From: Euptelea pleiosperma
Taxonomy: Eukaryota > Streptophyta > Magnoliopsida > Ranunculales > Eupteleaceae
Assembly (NCBI GenBank): GCA_035048495.1
Contig: JASUTR010000141.1
Span: forward strand, 62,001-126,000
DNA: 64,000 nucleotides
Direction: 5' to 3'
In this document: positions 42,247-51,937 of the stretch, one piece after another
How positions within the stretch are numbered: the stretch's first letter is position 1
Layout of the letters: the number at the start of each line of letters is the position of its first letter
Made by a program: the position numbers and the translations under genes
The notes under the pieces: model-generated
Database searches by the model: none
What the model saw: the letters and a program-made list of their open reading frames with translations, nothing else
Told to the model about the DNA's origin: nothing

Positions 42247-42261
42247 AACTTGTGACTTTTT
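42247..42261 (+). repeat. Left target-site duplication of LINE 2
   Basis: AACTTGTGACTTTTT, satellite sequence immediately upstream of LINE 2 and identical to 45712-45726. Confidence 0.93.
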
Positions 42262-42262
42262 G

Positions 42263-45200
42263 AATCTTGTTGAAGAGACTTGGCAGATTAGGTTTTTGGG
42301 AAATCCGATGTTCAGGCTAAATCAAAAACTAAAACTTTTGAAGAACAGACTTAAGGAATGGAACTCCTTGACCTTCAATGACCTGAAAAATCGTGTCCAG
42401 ATGGCCAAAACAGAATTGGATAAAATCCAAACTATTTCCCAGCATCATCCCTTTGATGCAGCCGTTGATATTAAAGAAGTTGAAGCCCTTCAAGCTTATG
42501 CCACAGTATCTCGAGATGAAGAATCCTTCCTTCAGCAGAAATCTCGTATTAACTGGCTTCAACTCGGGGACAGCAATAGCTCCTTCTTTTATAATTCCAT
42601 CAAATCTCGACAAGCTCGGAACTCCATTCTCAGTATTTATGATGAGAATGACCTTAAAATTACAGCAGCCTGCAAAATTCAAGAGGTTGTAGTGAAACAT
42701 TTCCAGCAACAATTGGGTAGTGATGAGCGGGAATATAATGGGGACTTTATCAAAGCATTAAAATTTGAGCATTCTTTGAGTGATGAACAAAGCCTTCATA
42801 TGGCAAAGGAAGTTTCAGCAGCAGAAGTTAAAGACACCTTATTCAGTATGCAAGACTCTAAAGCCCCTGGACCTGACGGATTTAATGCATTATTTTTTAA
42901 AAGAACTTGGAGGATTATTGGAGCAGATTTTACCAAAGCGATACAGAATTTCTTCAAAGCTCATAAGCTGCCAGTAGGAGTCAATTCTACTTTTGTGTCT
43001 CTCATACCTAAGGTTAGTAATCCTACGCATCTTGGAGACTTTCGCCCGATATCTTGTTGCAATATTATATACAAATGTATTGCCAAGATCATTGCAAACA
43101 GGATGAAGGACTATATGCCATTCTTAGTGGGTACGAATCAGTCTGCATTTATTAAAGGCAGGCGTATCAGCGATAATATCCTAGTTTGCCATGAGCTATT
43201 TCATAACTACCACAAGGAAGGAGGACAGCCTAGGTGTACAGTGAAAATAGACCTCAAGAAGGCTTATGACAACATACGTTGGGAATATATTCTGGATATC
43301 CTCTACAAGCTGAATTTTCATCCTACAGTTATAGAATGGATCAGGCTCTGCATATCCACAGTTAAATATTCGATTCTTATCAATGGTAGCCCGGAAGGGT
43401 ACTTTGAAGGTCGTAAAGGCATACGACAAGGATGTCCTTTATCACCTTACTTATTTGTTCTTGCTATGGAATTGCTCAACACTATTCTGCAGGATAAAGT
43501 CCAACTAGGTCTCTTTAAAGCTCACCCCAGATGCTTGCGTCCTCTCATTACTCATATGTGTTTTGCGGATGACCTTATGGTATTTTTTGGGGGAGATGTA
43601 CAGTCAGCGGCCACCATCAATGAAACTCTTGATCTTTTTTCTAAGGTGACTGGCTTGGAAGCTAATAGAGCTAAAAGTGAGATATTTTGTGCCGGCATGG
43701 GGGCTGCTACAAAAGTGGAAGTTATGGACATTCTGGGATTCAAAGAAGGGATAAAGCCGATCCGTTATCTAGGCTTGCCTCTTATCTCTACTCGGTTGTC
43801 GGCCTCAGACTGTCAACCTCTACTGGAACGTATCACACAACGTATCCAATCTTGGAAGGGACGGATTTTGTCTTATGCCGGGAGAGTTGAACTTATCAGA
43901 TCAGTATTGAACAGCATCCAGATATTTTGGTCCTATTGTTTCTTGTTACCTATGAAGATTATCAATAGTATGAATCGCTTATGTGCTAGATTTCTCTGGG
44001 GTGGCCCAGATATGAAGAGGAAAATTCATCTCACAGCATGGAAGAATTTATGCAGGCCGAAGCAAGAGGGGGGCTTGGGTCTCAAAGATCTTAAAGTCTG
44101 GAATGAAGCAGCGATTTTGAGACACACATTTAGTATTGCTGCCAAGAAAGATAATATATGGGTGCATTGGGCACAAGGGAATCTCATTAAAACCAAAAAG
44201 TTCTGGACTATGCCGATTCCTCAATCCTGTTCTTGGGCTTGGAGGAAAATTCTGGAAAGCAGGACATGTGCAAGTAAGTTTACTAAACATTTAATAGCTA
44301 ATGGGAACAATACGCTATTATGGCATGACCCTTGGCACCCTCGTGGTATCCTCCAAGAAACTCTCCAACGCAACCAAAGATTTGACTCCAGACTCAGATC
44401 AGAAGATCAAGTGGCTACTTTGATTGGTAATGAGGAGTGGGTAGCTCCATTTGCTCTGACTGAAGATATAGCTCAGGTCTGGCAAGGACTTGTCGGGGTG
44501 GACATTGACCCAAACGCTATCGAGGATGAAGTTATTTGGACCCCTTCAACATCTGGAGAATTTACTCTTAGATCAGCGTATGAACATATCAGAAATAGGG
44601 GGCCACTTGTTGACTGGTACAAACTCATTTGGAACGATAAGATCATCCCGCGTCATAGTTTCATTGCTTGGCTAACTATCAATGGCTGTTTGCTCACCAT
44701 GGACAAACCCGCTATCCATTTCATTTGTCAAACTAGCATATGTATTTTCTGTCATAGGGACAATGAAACAGTCAAACACCTTTACTTTGATTGTAGCTAC
44801 TCCCATTTCATCTGGGATAACGTCCTCAAACTATCCAGATTCAATCGATCAGTGTTAGACTCTGATCTTGAAGCACAATGGATTTTAAGGCACATTGTGG
44901 GGTCGGATCTGAGAGCTCAAGTCCTGAAAGTGGCTTTCAATGCTACACTTTACTACATATGGAGAGAACGAAACAATCGGCTATTTCAAAATTCGTACCA
45001 GCCTAAAGAAAGAATTCTTCACCAGATTATCACTTCAACAAAACTCAGACTTACTTTAGGGAAAAATCAGATTGAGGATAATCCTCGTACTCGAGATTTT
45101 TTTGCTGCTTGGAACATCAATGTGGCATTCCAGACCACTCTATCGAAATGTTATGTATGGAAAGGACCGCCAGCGGGATTCTGGCTACTAAACTCAGATG

Positions 45201-45649
45201 GCTCGTTAAGAGATGATGGGGCTAGCTATGGGGGAATCATTAGAAATGAGTGGGGTGATCCCTTGCTAGCCTATGCAGGCCCTAGCCCGATGGTGTCGGT
45301 TGTACATCACGAGCTACAAGCTATTTCAGAAGGCATTAAAATAGCTTTAAATCAGAATATTTCCAGAATTCGAATAGCTACGGATTCCTCGCATGCTATT
45401 GCTATTATCACAGGAAGATGCAAAGTTCCATGGACATCTAGAAGAGTTCTCCACAACATTTTAGGAGATTGGAACCGCTATGAAGACATTGACATATTTC
45501 ACATTTACCGTGAATTGAATCGTGCAGCTGATTGGATTGCCTCTATGGACAGTGTGACTACAAGAGTGATTTTGTACCCTCCTTTTACTCTTGATCTTGA
45601 AAACATTCTTAATGATGACGCCAATGGGCGTGTGTATTTTCGTTCTTGA
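42263..45649 (+). CDS. Partial LINE ORF2 protein: reverse transcriptase, zinc knuckle, RNase H
   Basis: An uninterrupted frame that would copy LINE RNA by target-primed reverse transcription in the nucleus. Numbering runs from an upstream GTG at 42224 in the same frame; residues 1-13 are satellite and the element part is about 14-1141, ending FRS-TGA. Residues 14-240 are the post-endonuclease linker, including SRINWLQLGDSNSSFF (107-122) and KAPGPDGF (213-220). Reverse transcriptase covers about 249-520: FRPISCCN (273-280), motif A KIDLKKAYD with D343, motif B GIRQGCPLSPYLF (399-411), motif C FADD (447-450) and YLGLPL (515-520). A C-x2-C-x8-H-x4-C knuckle is C840, C843, H852, C857. RNase H has D992, E1030, D1054 and D1103. 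The domain order matches plant L1 ORF2. The natural start, ORF1 and endonuclease are lost, so no authentic initiation codon is present. All visible catalytic residues remain, which fits a young copy. Confidence 0.93.
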   Translation, partial: NLVEETWQIRFLGNPMFRLNQKLKLLKNRLKEWNSLTFNDLKNRVQMAKTELDKIQTISQHHPFDAAVDIKEVEALQAYATVSRDEESFLQQKSRINWLQLGDSNSSFFYNSIKSRQARNSILSIYDENDLKITAACKIQEVVVKHFQQQLGSDEREYNGDFIKALKFEHSLSDEQSLHMAKEVSAAEVKDTLFSMQDSKAPGPDGFNALFFKRTWRIIGADFTKAIQNFFKAHKLPVGVNSTFVSLIPKVSNPTHLGDFRPISCCNIIYKCIAKIIANRMKDYMPFLVGTNQSAFIKGRRISDNILVCHELFHNYHKEGGQPRCTVKIDLKKAYDNIRWEYILDILYKLNFHPTVIEWIRLCISTVKYSILINGSPEGYFEGRKGIRQGCPLSPYLFVLAMELLNTILQDKVQLGLFKAHPRCLRPLITHMCFADDLMVFFGGDVQSAATINETLDLFSKVTGLEANRAKSEIFCAGMGAATKVEVMDILGFKEGIKPIRYLGLPLISTRLSASDCQPLLERITQRIQSWKGRILSYAGRVELIRSVLNSIQIFWSYCFLLPMKIINSMNRLCARFLWGGPDMKRKIHLTAWKNLCRPKQEGGLGLKDLKVWNEAAILRHTFSIAAKKDNIWVHWAQGNLIKTKKFWTMPIPQSCSWAWRKILESRTCASKFTKHLIANGNNTLLWHDPWHPRGILQETLQRNQRFDSRLRSEDQVATLIGNEEWVAPFALTEDIAQVWQGLVGVDIDPNAIEDEVIWTPSTSGEFTLRSAYEHIRNRGPLVDWYKLIWNDKIIPRHSFIAWLTINGCLLTMDKPAIHFICQTSICIFCHRDNETVKHLYFDCSYSHFIWDNVLKLSRFNRSVLDSDLEAQWILRHIVGSDLRAQVLKVAFNATLYYIWRERNNRLFQNSYQPKERILHQIITSTKLRLTLGKNQIEDNPRTRDFFAAWNINVAFQTTLSKCYVWKGPPAGFWLLNSDGSLRDDGASYGGIIRNEWGDPLLAYAGPSPMVSVVHHELQAISEGIKIALNQNISRIRIATDSSHAIAIITGRCKVPWTSRRVLHNILGDWNRYEDIDIFHIYRELNRAADWIASMDSVTTRVILYPPFTLDLENILNDDANGRVYFRS
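42968..43783 (+). other. Reverse transcriptase domain of LINE 2
   Basis: About residues 249-520 of the frame. The catalytic aspartates are D343 in KIDLKKAYD (codon at 43250) and D449/D450 in FADD (43562-43573). Motif B is GIRQGCPLSP. The domain appears complete. Confidence 0.92.
44561..44827 (+). other. zf-RVT zinc-knuckle region of LINE 2
   Basis: About residues 780-868, with IPRHSFIAWL followed by C840-x2-C843-x8-H852-x4-C857. This module lies between reverse transcriptase and RNase H in plant LINE ORF2; LINE 1 has the same spacing. Confidence 0.88.
45179..45544 (+). other. RNase H domain of LINE 2
   Basis: About residues 986-1107. The acidic set D992 (NSDGSL), E1030 (HELQAIS), D1054 (ATDSSHA) and D1103 (NRAADWIAS) is complete. 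A downstream RNase H of this kind is characteristic of plant L1 elements and supports a plant host. Confidence 0.9.
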
Positions 45650-45697
45650 TTCCTTATAAGATCAGGTAGGGGTCTGCCTAACCCCAGCTTACTTACC
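45650..45697 (+). other. 3' UTR of LINE 2
   Basis: 48 bp between the TGA stop and the A run. It aligns well with the 3' UTR of LINE 1 (both have TCAGGT, GGGGTCYGCCTAACCCC and AGCTTA) although the proteins have diverged. Confidence 0.85.
45669..45685 (+). other. 3' UTR hairpin of LINE 2
   Basis: GGGGTCTGCCTAACCCC can form a GGGGT/ACCCC stem with a 7-nt loop, 12 nt before the poly(A) tail. The loop differs by one base from LINE 1. Confidence 0.65.
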
Positions 45698-45711
45698 AAA
45701 AAAAAAAAAAA
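45698..45711 (+). other. Poly(A) tail of LINE 2
   Basis: An uninterrupted A run continuing to 45713; the last two A are assigned to the target-site duplication. Confidence 0.92.
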
Positions 45712-45726
45712 AACTTGTGACTTTTT
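45712..45726 (+). repeat. Right target-site duplication of LINE 2
   Basis: AACTTGTGACTTTTT, identical to 42247-42261, directly after the poly(A) tail; the satellite continues with CGCAACCGAACC. Confidence 0.93.
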
Positions 45727-47721
45727 CGCAACCGAACCTCGTAATTGGACTCAAACTCTTGTATTACTATTATTTCATCACATTTGATGTGTTGGAACAA
45801 GATTCGGGACGGTCGAAACAAGTTAGCTCCATCCGTTCGTCAACGTCTCAAATTGGACTCAGTTTGTGTGTTACGTTCCGAACCCTATAACTTGTGACTT
45901 TTTCGCAACAGGAGCTCGTAATTGGACTCGAACTCTTCCATTACTATTGTTTCATCACATTTGAAGTGGTGGAACAAGATTCGTGACAGTCGAAACAAGT
46001 TAGCTCCATCCGTGCGTCAACGTCTCAAATTGGACTCAGTTTGTGTGTTACATTCCGAACCTATAACTTGTGACTTTTTCGCAACCGGACCTCGTGATTG
46101 GACTCAAACTCTTCTATAACTATTGTTTCAACACATTTGATGTGTTGGAACAAGATTCGGGACCGTCGAAACAAGTTAGCTCCATCCGTGCGTCAACGTC
46201 TCAAATTGGACTCAGTTTGTGTGTTACATTCCTAAGTCTATAACTTGTGACTTTTTCGCAACCGGACCTCGTAATTGGACTCAAACTCTTCTATTACTAT
46301 TGTTTCAACAGATTTGAAGTGTTGTAATAAGATTTGGGACAGTCGAAACAAGTTAGCTCCATCCGTGCATCAACGTCTCAAATTCGACTCAATTTGTGTG
46401 TAACATTCCGAAGCCTATAACTTATGACTTTGTCGCAATCAGACCTCGTAATTTTACTCAAACTCTTCCATTATTATTGTTTCAACACATTTGAAATATT
46501 GGAACATGATTCGGGACAGGCAAAACAAGTTAGCTCCATACGTGAGTCAACATCTCAAATTGGACATAGTTTGTGTGTTACATTCCGAAGCCAATAACTT
46601 GTGACTTTTTCGCAACCGAACCTCGTAATTGGACTCAAACTCTTGTATTACTATTATTTCATCACATTTGATGTGTTGGAACAAGATTCGGGACGGTCGA
46701 AACAAGTTAGCTCCATCCGTTCGTCAACGTCTCAAATTGGACTCAGTTTGTGAGTTACATTCCGAAGCCTATAACTTGTGACTTTTTTGCAACCGGACCT
46801 CATAATTAGACTCATACTCTTCCATTACAATTGTTTCAACATATTTGAAGTGTTGGAACAAGATTCGGGACAGTCGAAACAAGTTAGCTCCATCCGTTCG
46901 TCAAAGTCTCAAATTGGACTCAGTTTCTGTGTTACATTCCGAAGCCTATAACTTGTGACTTTTTCGCAACCGGACCTCATAATTAGACTCAAACTCTTCC
47001 ATTACTATTGTTTCAACAGATTTGAAGTGTGGGAACAATATTTGGGACAGTCGAAACAAGTTAGCTCCATCCGTACGTCAATGTCTCAAATTGGACTCAG
47101 TTTCTGTGTTGCATTCCGAAGTCTATAACTTGTGACTTTTTCGCAACCGGACCTCGTGATTGGACTCAAACTCTTCTATTACTATTGTTTCAACACATTT
47201 GAAGTGTTGAAACAAGATTCGTGACAGTCAAAATAAGTTAGCTCCATCCGTTCGTCAACGTCTCAAATTGGACTCAGTTTCTGTGTTACGTTCCGAACCC
47301 TATAACTTGTGACTTTTTTGCAACCGGACCTCGTAATTGGACTCAAACTCTTCCATTACTATTGTTTCATCACATTTGAAGTGGTGGAACAAGATTCGTG
47401 ACAGTCGAAACAAGTTAGCTCCATCTGTGCGTCAACGTCTCAAATTGGACTCAGTTTGTGTGTTACATTCCGTAGCCTATAACTTGTGACTTTTTCGCAA
47501 CCGGACCTCACAATTAGGCCCAAACTCTTCCATTACTATTGTTTCAATAGATTTGATGTGTTGGAACAATATTTGGGACAGTCAAAAGAAGTTAGCTCCA
47601 TCCGTGCGTCAAAGTCTCAAATTGGACTCAGTTTGTGTGTTACATTCCTAAGCCTATAACTTGTGACTTTTTCGCAACCGGACCTCGTAATTGGACTCAG
47701 ACTCTTGTATTACTATTATTT

Positions 47722-47740
47722 CAACACATTTGATGTGTTG
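47722..47740. other. Dyad 1: inverted repeat with 8-bp stem (example in monomer h)
   Basis: CAACACAT-TTG-ATGTGTTG is a perfect 8-bp inverted repeat around a 3-nt loop, able in principle to extrude a hairpin or cruciform. It is present in the many monomers reading AACACATTTGATGTGTTGG and degenerate in others (for example CATCACATTTGAAGTGGTGG). This is one representative of well over a hundred sites. Confidence 0.75.
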
Positions 47741-47746
47741 GAACAA

Positions 47747-47765
47747 GATTCGGGACCGTCGAAAC
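47747..47765. other. Dyad 2: GATTCG-N7-CGAAAC box (example in monomer h)
   Basis: An imperfect dyad starting 6 bp after dyad 1. With GGGACAGT between the half-sites it matches most fixed positions of the mammalian CENP-B box (TTCG, central A, CG) but has AA instead of the final GG. Monomers d, g, j and l replace TTCG with TTTG. Protein binding is not known. Confidence 0.5.
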
Positions 47766-48568
47766 TAGTTAGCTCCATCCGTTCGTCAACGTCTCAAATT
47801 GGACTCAGTTTGTGTGTTACATTCCGAAGCCTATAACTTGTGACTTTTTTGCAACCGGACCTCATAATTAGACTCATACTCTTCCATTACTATTGTTTCA
47901 ACATATTTGAAGTGTTGGAACAAGATTCGGGACAGTCGAAACAAGTTAGCTCCATCCGTTCGTCAACGTCTCAAATTGGACTCAGTTTCGGTGTTACATT
48001 CCGAAGCCTGTAACTTGTGACTTTTTCGCAACCGGACCTCATAATTAGACTCAAACTCTTCCATTACTATTGTTTTAACAGATTTGAAGTGTTGGAACAA
48101 TATTTGGGACAGTCGAAACAAGTTAGCTCCATCCGTACGTCAACGTCTCAAATTAGACCCAGTTTCTGTGTTACATTCCGAAGCCTATAATTTGTGACTT
48201 TTTCGCAACCGGACCTCGTAATTGGACTCAAACTCTTCTATTACTATTGTTTCAACACATTTGATGTGTTGGAACAAGATTCGGGACGCTCGAAACAAGT
48301 TAGCTCCATCCGTGCGTCAACGTCTCAAATTGGACTCAGTTTGTGTGTTACATTCCTAAGCCTATAACTTGTGACTTTTTCGCAACCGGACCTCGTAATT
48401 GGACTCAAACTCTTCTAATACTATTGTTTCAACAGATTTGAAGTGTTGGAATAAGATTTGGGACAGTCGAAACAAGTTAGCTCCATCCGTGCATCAACGT
48501 CTCAAATTCGACTCAATTTGTGTGTAACATTCCGAAGCCTATAACTTATGACTTTGTCGCAATCAGAC

Positions 48569-49991
48569 CTCGTAATTTTACTCAAACTCTTCCATTATTA
48601 TTGTTTCAACACATTTGAAATATTGGAACATGATTCGGGACAGGCAAAACAAGTTAGCTCCATACGTGAGTCAACATCTCAAATTGGACATAGTTTGTAG
48701 TTTGTGTGTTACATTCCGAAGCCAATAACTTGTGACTTTTTCGCAACCGAACCTCGTAATTGGACTCAAACTCTTGTATTACTATTATTTCATCACATTT
48801 GATGTGTTGGAACAAGATTCGGGACGGTCGAAACAAGTTAGCTCCATCCGTTCGTCAACGTCTCAAATTGGACTCAGTTTGTGTGTTACGTTCCGAACCC
48901 TATAACTTGTGACTTTTTCGCAACAGGAGCTCGTAATTGGACTCGAACTCTTCCATTACTATTGTTTCATCACATTTGAAGTGGTGGAACAAGATTCGTG
49001 ACAGTCGAAACAAGTTAGCTCCATCCGTGCGTCAACGTCTCAAATTGGACTCAGTTTGTGTGTTACATTCCGAAGGCTATAACTTGTGACTTTTTCGCAA
49101 CCGGACCTCGTAATTCGACTCAAACTCTTGTATTACAATTATTTCAACACATTTGATGTGTTGGAACAAGATTCGGGACGGTCGAAACTAGTTAGCTCCA
49201 TCCGTTCGTCAACGTCTCAAATTGGACTAAGTTTGTGAGTTACAATCCGAAGCCTATAACTTGTGACTTTTTTGCAACCGGACCTCATAATTAGACTCAT
49301 ACTCTTCCATTACTATTGTTTCAACATATTTGAAGTGTTGGAACAAGATTCGTGACAGTCGAAACAAGTTAGCTCCATCCGTTCGTCAACGTCTCAAATT
49401 GGACTCAGTTTCTGTGTTACATTCCGAAGCCTATAACTTGTGACTTTTTCGCAACCGGACCTCATAATTAGACTCAAACTCTTCCATTACTATTGTTTTA
49501 ACAGAATTGAAGTGTTGGAATAATATTTGGGACAGTCGAAACAAGTTAGCTCCATCCGTACGTCAACATCTCAAATTAGACTCAGTTTCTGTGTTGCATT
49601 CCGAAGCCTATAACTTGTGACTTTTTCGCAACCGGACCTCGTAATTGGACTCAAACTCTTCTATTACTATTGTTTCAACACATTTGATGTGTTGGAACAA
49701 GATTCGGGACGGTCGAAACAAGTTAGCTCCATCCGTGCGTCAACGTCTCAAATTGGACTCAGTTTGTGTGTTACATTCCTAAGCCTATAACTTGTGACTT
49801 TTTCGCGACCGGACCTCGTAATTGGACTCAAACTCTTCTAATACTATTGTTTCAACAGATTTGAAGTGTTGGAATAAGATTTGGGACAGTCGAAACAAGT
49901 TAGCTCCATCCGTGCATCAACGTCTCAAATTCGACTCAATTTGTGTGTAACATTCCGAAGCCTATAACTTATGACTTTGTCGCAATCAGAC
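48569..49991. repeat. HOR unit, 8 monomers plus a 7-bp duplication
   Basis: 1423 bp. The extra 7 bp come from a direct TAGTTTG duplication at 48691-48704 in its 'a' monomer. It otherwise resembles the 8-mers at 40680 and 56716. Confidence 0.86.
48691..48704. repeat. 7-bp tandem duplication (TAGTTTG x2)
   Basis: A private micro-duplication within one monomer, probably replication slippage. It is absent from all other 'a' monomers seen. Confidence 0.9.
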
Positions 49992-50875
49992 CTCGTAATT
50001 TTACTCAAACTCTTCCATTATTATTGTTTCAACACATTTGAAATATTGGAACATGATTCGGGACAGGCAAAACAAGTTAGCTCCATACGTGAGTCAACAT
50101 CTCAAATTGGACATAGTTTGTGTGTTACATTCCGAAGCCAATAACTTGTGACTTTTTCGCAACCGAACCTCGTAATTGGACTCAAACTCTTGTATTACTA
50201 TTATTTCATCACATTTGATGTGTTGGAACAAGATTCGGGACGGTCGAAACAAGTTAGCTCCATCCGTTCGTCAACGTCTCAAATTGGACTCAGTTTGTGT
50301 GTTACGTTCCGAACCCTATAACTTGTGACTTTTTCGCAACAGGAGCTCGTAATTGGACTCGAACTCTTCCATTACTATTGTTTCATCACATTTGAAGTGG
50401 TGGAACAAGATTCGTGACAGTCGAAACAAGTTAGCTCCATCCGTGCGTCAACGTCTCAAATTGGACTCAGTTTGTGTGTTACATTCCGAACCTATAACTT
50501 GTGACTTTTTCGCAACCGGACCTCGTGATTGGACTCAAACTCTTCTATAACTATTGTTTCAACACATTTGATGTGTTGGAACAAGATTCGGGACCGTCGA
50601 AACAAGTTAGCTCCATCCGTGCGTCAACGTCTCAAATTGGACTCAGTTTGTGTGTTACATTCCTAAGTCTATAACTTGTGACTTTTTCGCAACCGGACCT
50701 CGTAATTGGACTCAAACTCTTCTATTACTATTGTTTCAACAGATTTGAAGTGTTGGAATAAGATTTGGGACAGTCGAAACAAGTTAGCTCCATCCGTGCA
50801 TCAACGTCTCAAATTCGACTCAATTTGTGTGTAACATTCCGAAGCCTATAACTTATGACTTTGTCGCAATCAGAC
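49992..50875. repeat. HOR unit, 5 monomers
   Basis: 884 bp. It contains the 176-bp hybrid monomer (CCGAACCTATAAC then CTCGTGATTGG) and reads as a, b, f/e hybrid, k-like, l. Confidence 0.87.
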
Positions 50876-51937
50876 CTCGTAATTTTACTCAAACTCTTCC
50901 ATTATTATTGTTTCAACACATTTGAAATATTGGAACATGATTCGGGACAGGCAAAACAAGTTAGCTCCATACGTGAGTCAACATCTCAAATTGGACATAG
51001 TTTGTGTGTTACATTCCGAAGCCAATAACTTGTGACTTTTTCGCAACCGAACCTCGTAATTGGACTCAAACTCTTGTATTACTATTATTTCATCACATTT
51101 GATGTGTTGGAACAAGATTCGGGACGGTCGAAACAAGTTAGCTCCATCCGTTCGTCAACGTCTCAAATTGGACTCAGTTTGTGAGTTACATTCCGAAGCC
51201 TATAACTTGTGACTTTTTTGCAACCGGACCTCATAATTAGACTCATACTCTTCCATTACAATTGTTTCAACATATTTGAAGTGTTGGAACAAGATTCGGG
51301 ACAGTCGAAACAAGTTAGCTCCATCCGTTCGTCAAAGTCTCAAATTGGACTCAGTTTCTGTGTTACATTCCGAAGCCTATAACTTGTGACTTTTTCGCAA
51401 CCGGACCTCATAATTAGACTCAAACTCTTCCATTACTATTGTTTCAACAGATTTGAAGTGTGGGAACAATATTTGGGACAGTCGAAACAAGTTAGCTCCA
51501 TCCGTACGTCAATGTCTCAAATTGGACTCAGTTTCTGTGTTGCATTCCGAAGTCTATAACTTGTGACTTTTTCGCAACCGGACCTCGTGATTGGACTCAA
51601 ACTCTTCTATTACTATTGTTTCAACACATTTGATGTGTTGGAACAAGATTCGGGACGGTCGAAACAAGTTAGCTCCATCCGTGCGTCAACGTCTCAAATT
51701 GGACTCAGTTTGTGTGTTACATTCCTAAACCTATAACTTGTGACTTTTTCGCGACCGGACCTCGTAATTGGACTCAAACTCTTCTAATACTATTGTTTCA
51801 ACAGATTTGAAGTGTTGGAATAAGATTTGGGACAGTCGAAACAAGTTAGCTCCATCCGTGCATCAACGTCTCAAATTCGACTCAATTTGTGTGTAACATT
51901 CCGAAGCCTATAACTTATGACTTTGTCGCAATCAGAC
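50876..51937. repeat. HOR unit, 6 monomers
   Basis: 1062 bp, reading a, b, c, d, then k-like and l. It looks like a 12-mer with its middle six monomers removed at an e/k-type junction near 51600-51650. Confidence 0.87.

Larger units (their letters stand above)
24367..42261. repeat. 177-bp tandem satellite array, block B
   Basis: About 101 monomers between the two LINEs, same orientation and phase as block A. HOR units are shorter and built on the 12-mer scheme, with subtypes such as CTCACAATTAGGCCC, CTCATAATTAGACTC and CTCGTGATTGG. The block ends inside an 'a' monomer at ACTTGTGACTTTTT, where LINE 2 was inserted. Confidence 0.97.
42262..45711 (+). mobile_element. LINE 2: young 5'-truncated L1-type retrotransposon
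   Basis: 3450 bp of non-satellite DNA inserted in a satellite 'a' monomer. It comprises the C-terminal two thirds of ORF2 (reverse transcriptase, zinc knuckle, RNase H), a 48-bp 3' UTR and a poly(A) tail, and is flanked by a perfect 15-bp duplication. Removing the insert and one duplicate restores a normal monomer: the flanking AGTTAGC words at 42179 and 45821 are 177 + 3465 bp apart. ORF1 and the endonuclease domain are absent, so the copy was truncated on arrival and could not move by itself. The intact frame and perfect duplication indicate recent insertion. Confidence 0.95.
42096..46444. repeat. HOR unit, 5 monomers, split by LINE 2
   Basis: After removing LINE 2 and one copy of the duplicated target (3465 bp) the unit is 884 bp, the same length as the 5-mers at 49992, 51938, 58132 and 60255. 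LINE 2 lies in its first monomer. Confidence 0.85.
46445..48568. repeat. Reference 12-monomer HOR unit (2124 bp)
   Basis: Exactly 12 x 177 bp. Monomer starts: a 46445, b 46622, c 46799, d 46976, e 47153, f 47330, g 47507, h 47684, i 47861, j 48038, k 48215, l 48392. Diagnostic words: a TTTTACTC and CATACGTGAG; b TTGTATTACTATTATTTCATC; c and i CTCATAATTAGACTCATAC; d CAACAGATTTGAAGTGTGGG; e GTGTTGAAACAAG; f CATCTGTGCG and CCGTAGCC; g CAATTAGGCCC; h CTCAGACTCTTG; j TTTTAACAG; k GGGACGCTCG; l TTCTAATAC and ACTTATGAC. Monomers b-e resemble h-k, suggesting that the 12-mer arose from a doubled 6-mer. Confidence 0.9.

Noticed and set aside
42329..45699. Several 60-130 codon frames on both strands inside LINE 2
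   Set aside because: Shadows of the 1129-codon ORF2 frame, which carries all reverse transcriptase and RNase H motifs.
23300..45726. LTR retrotransposon or endogenous virus-like element
   Set aside because: No LTRs, protease or integrase. The poly(A) tails, 5' truncation and domain order are those of L1-type LINEs.
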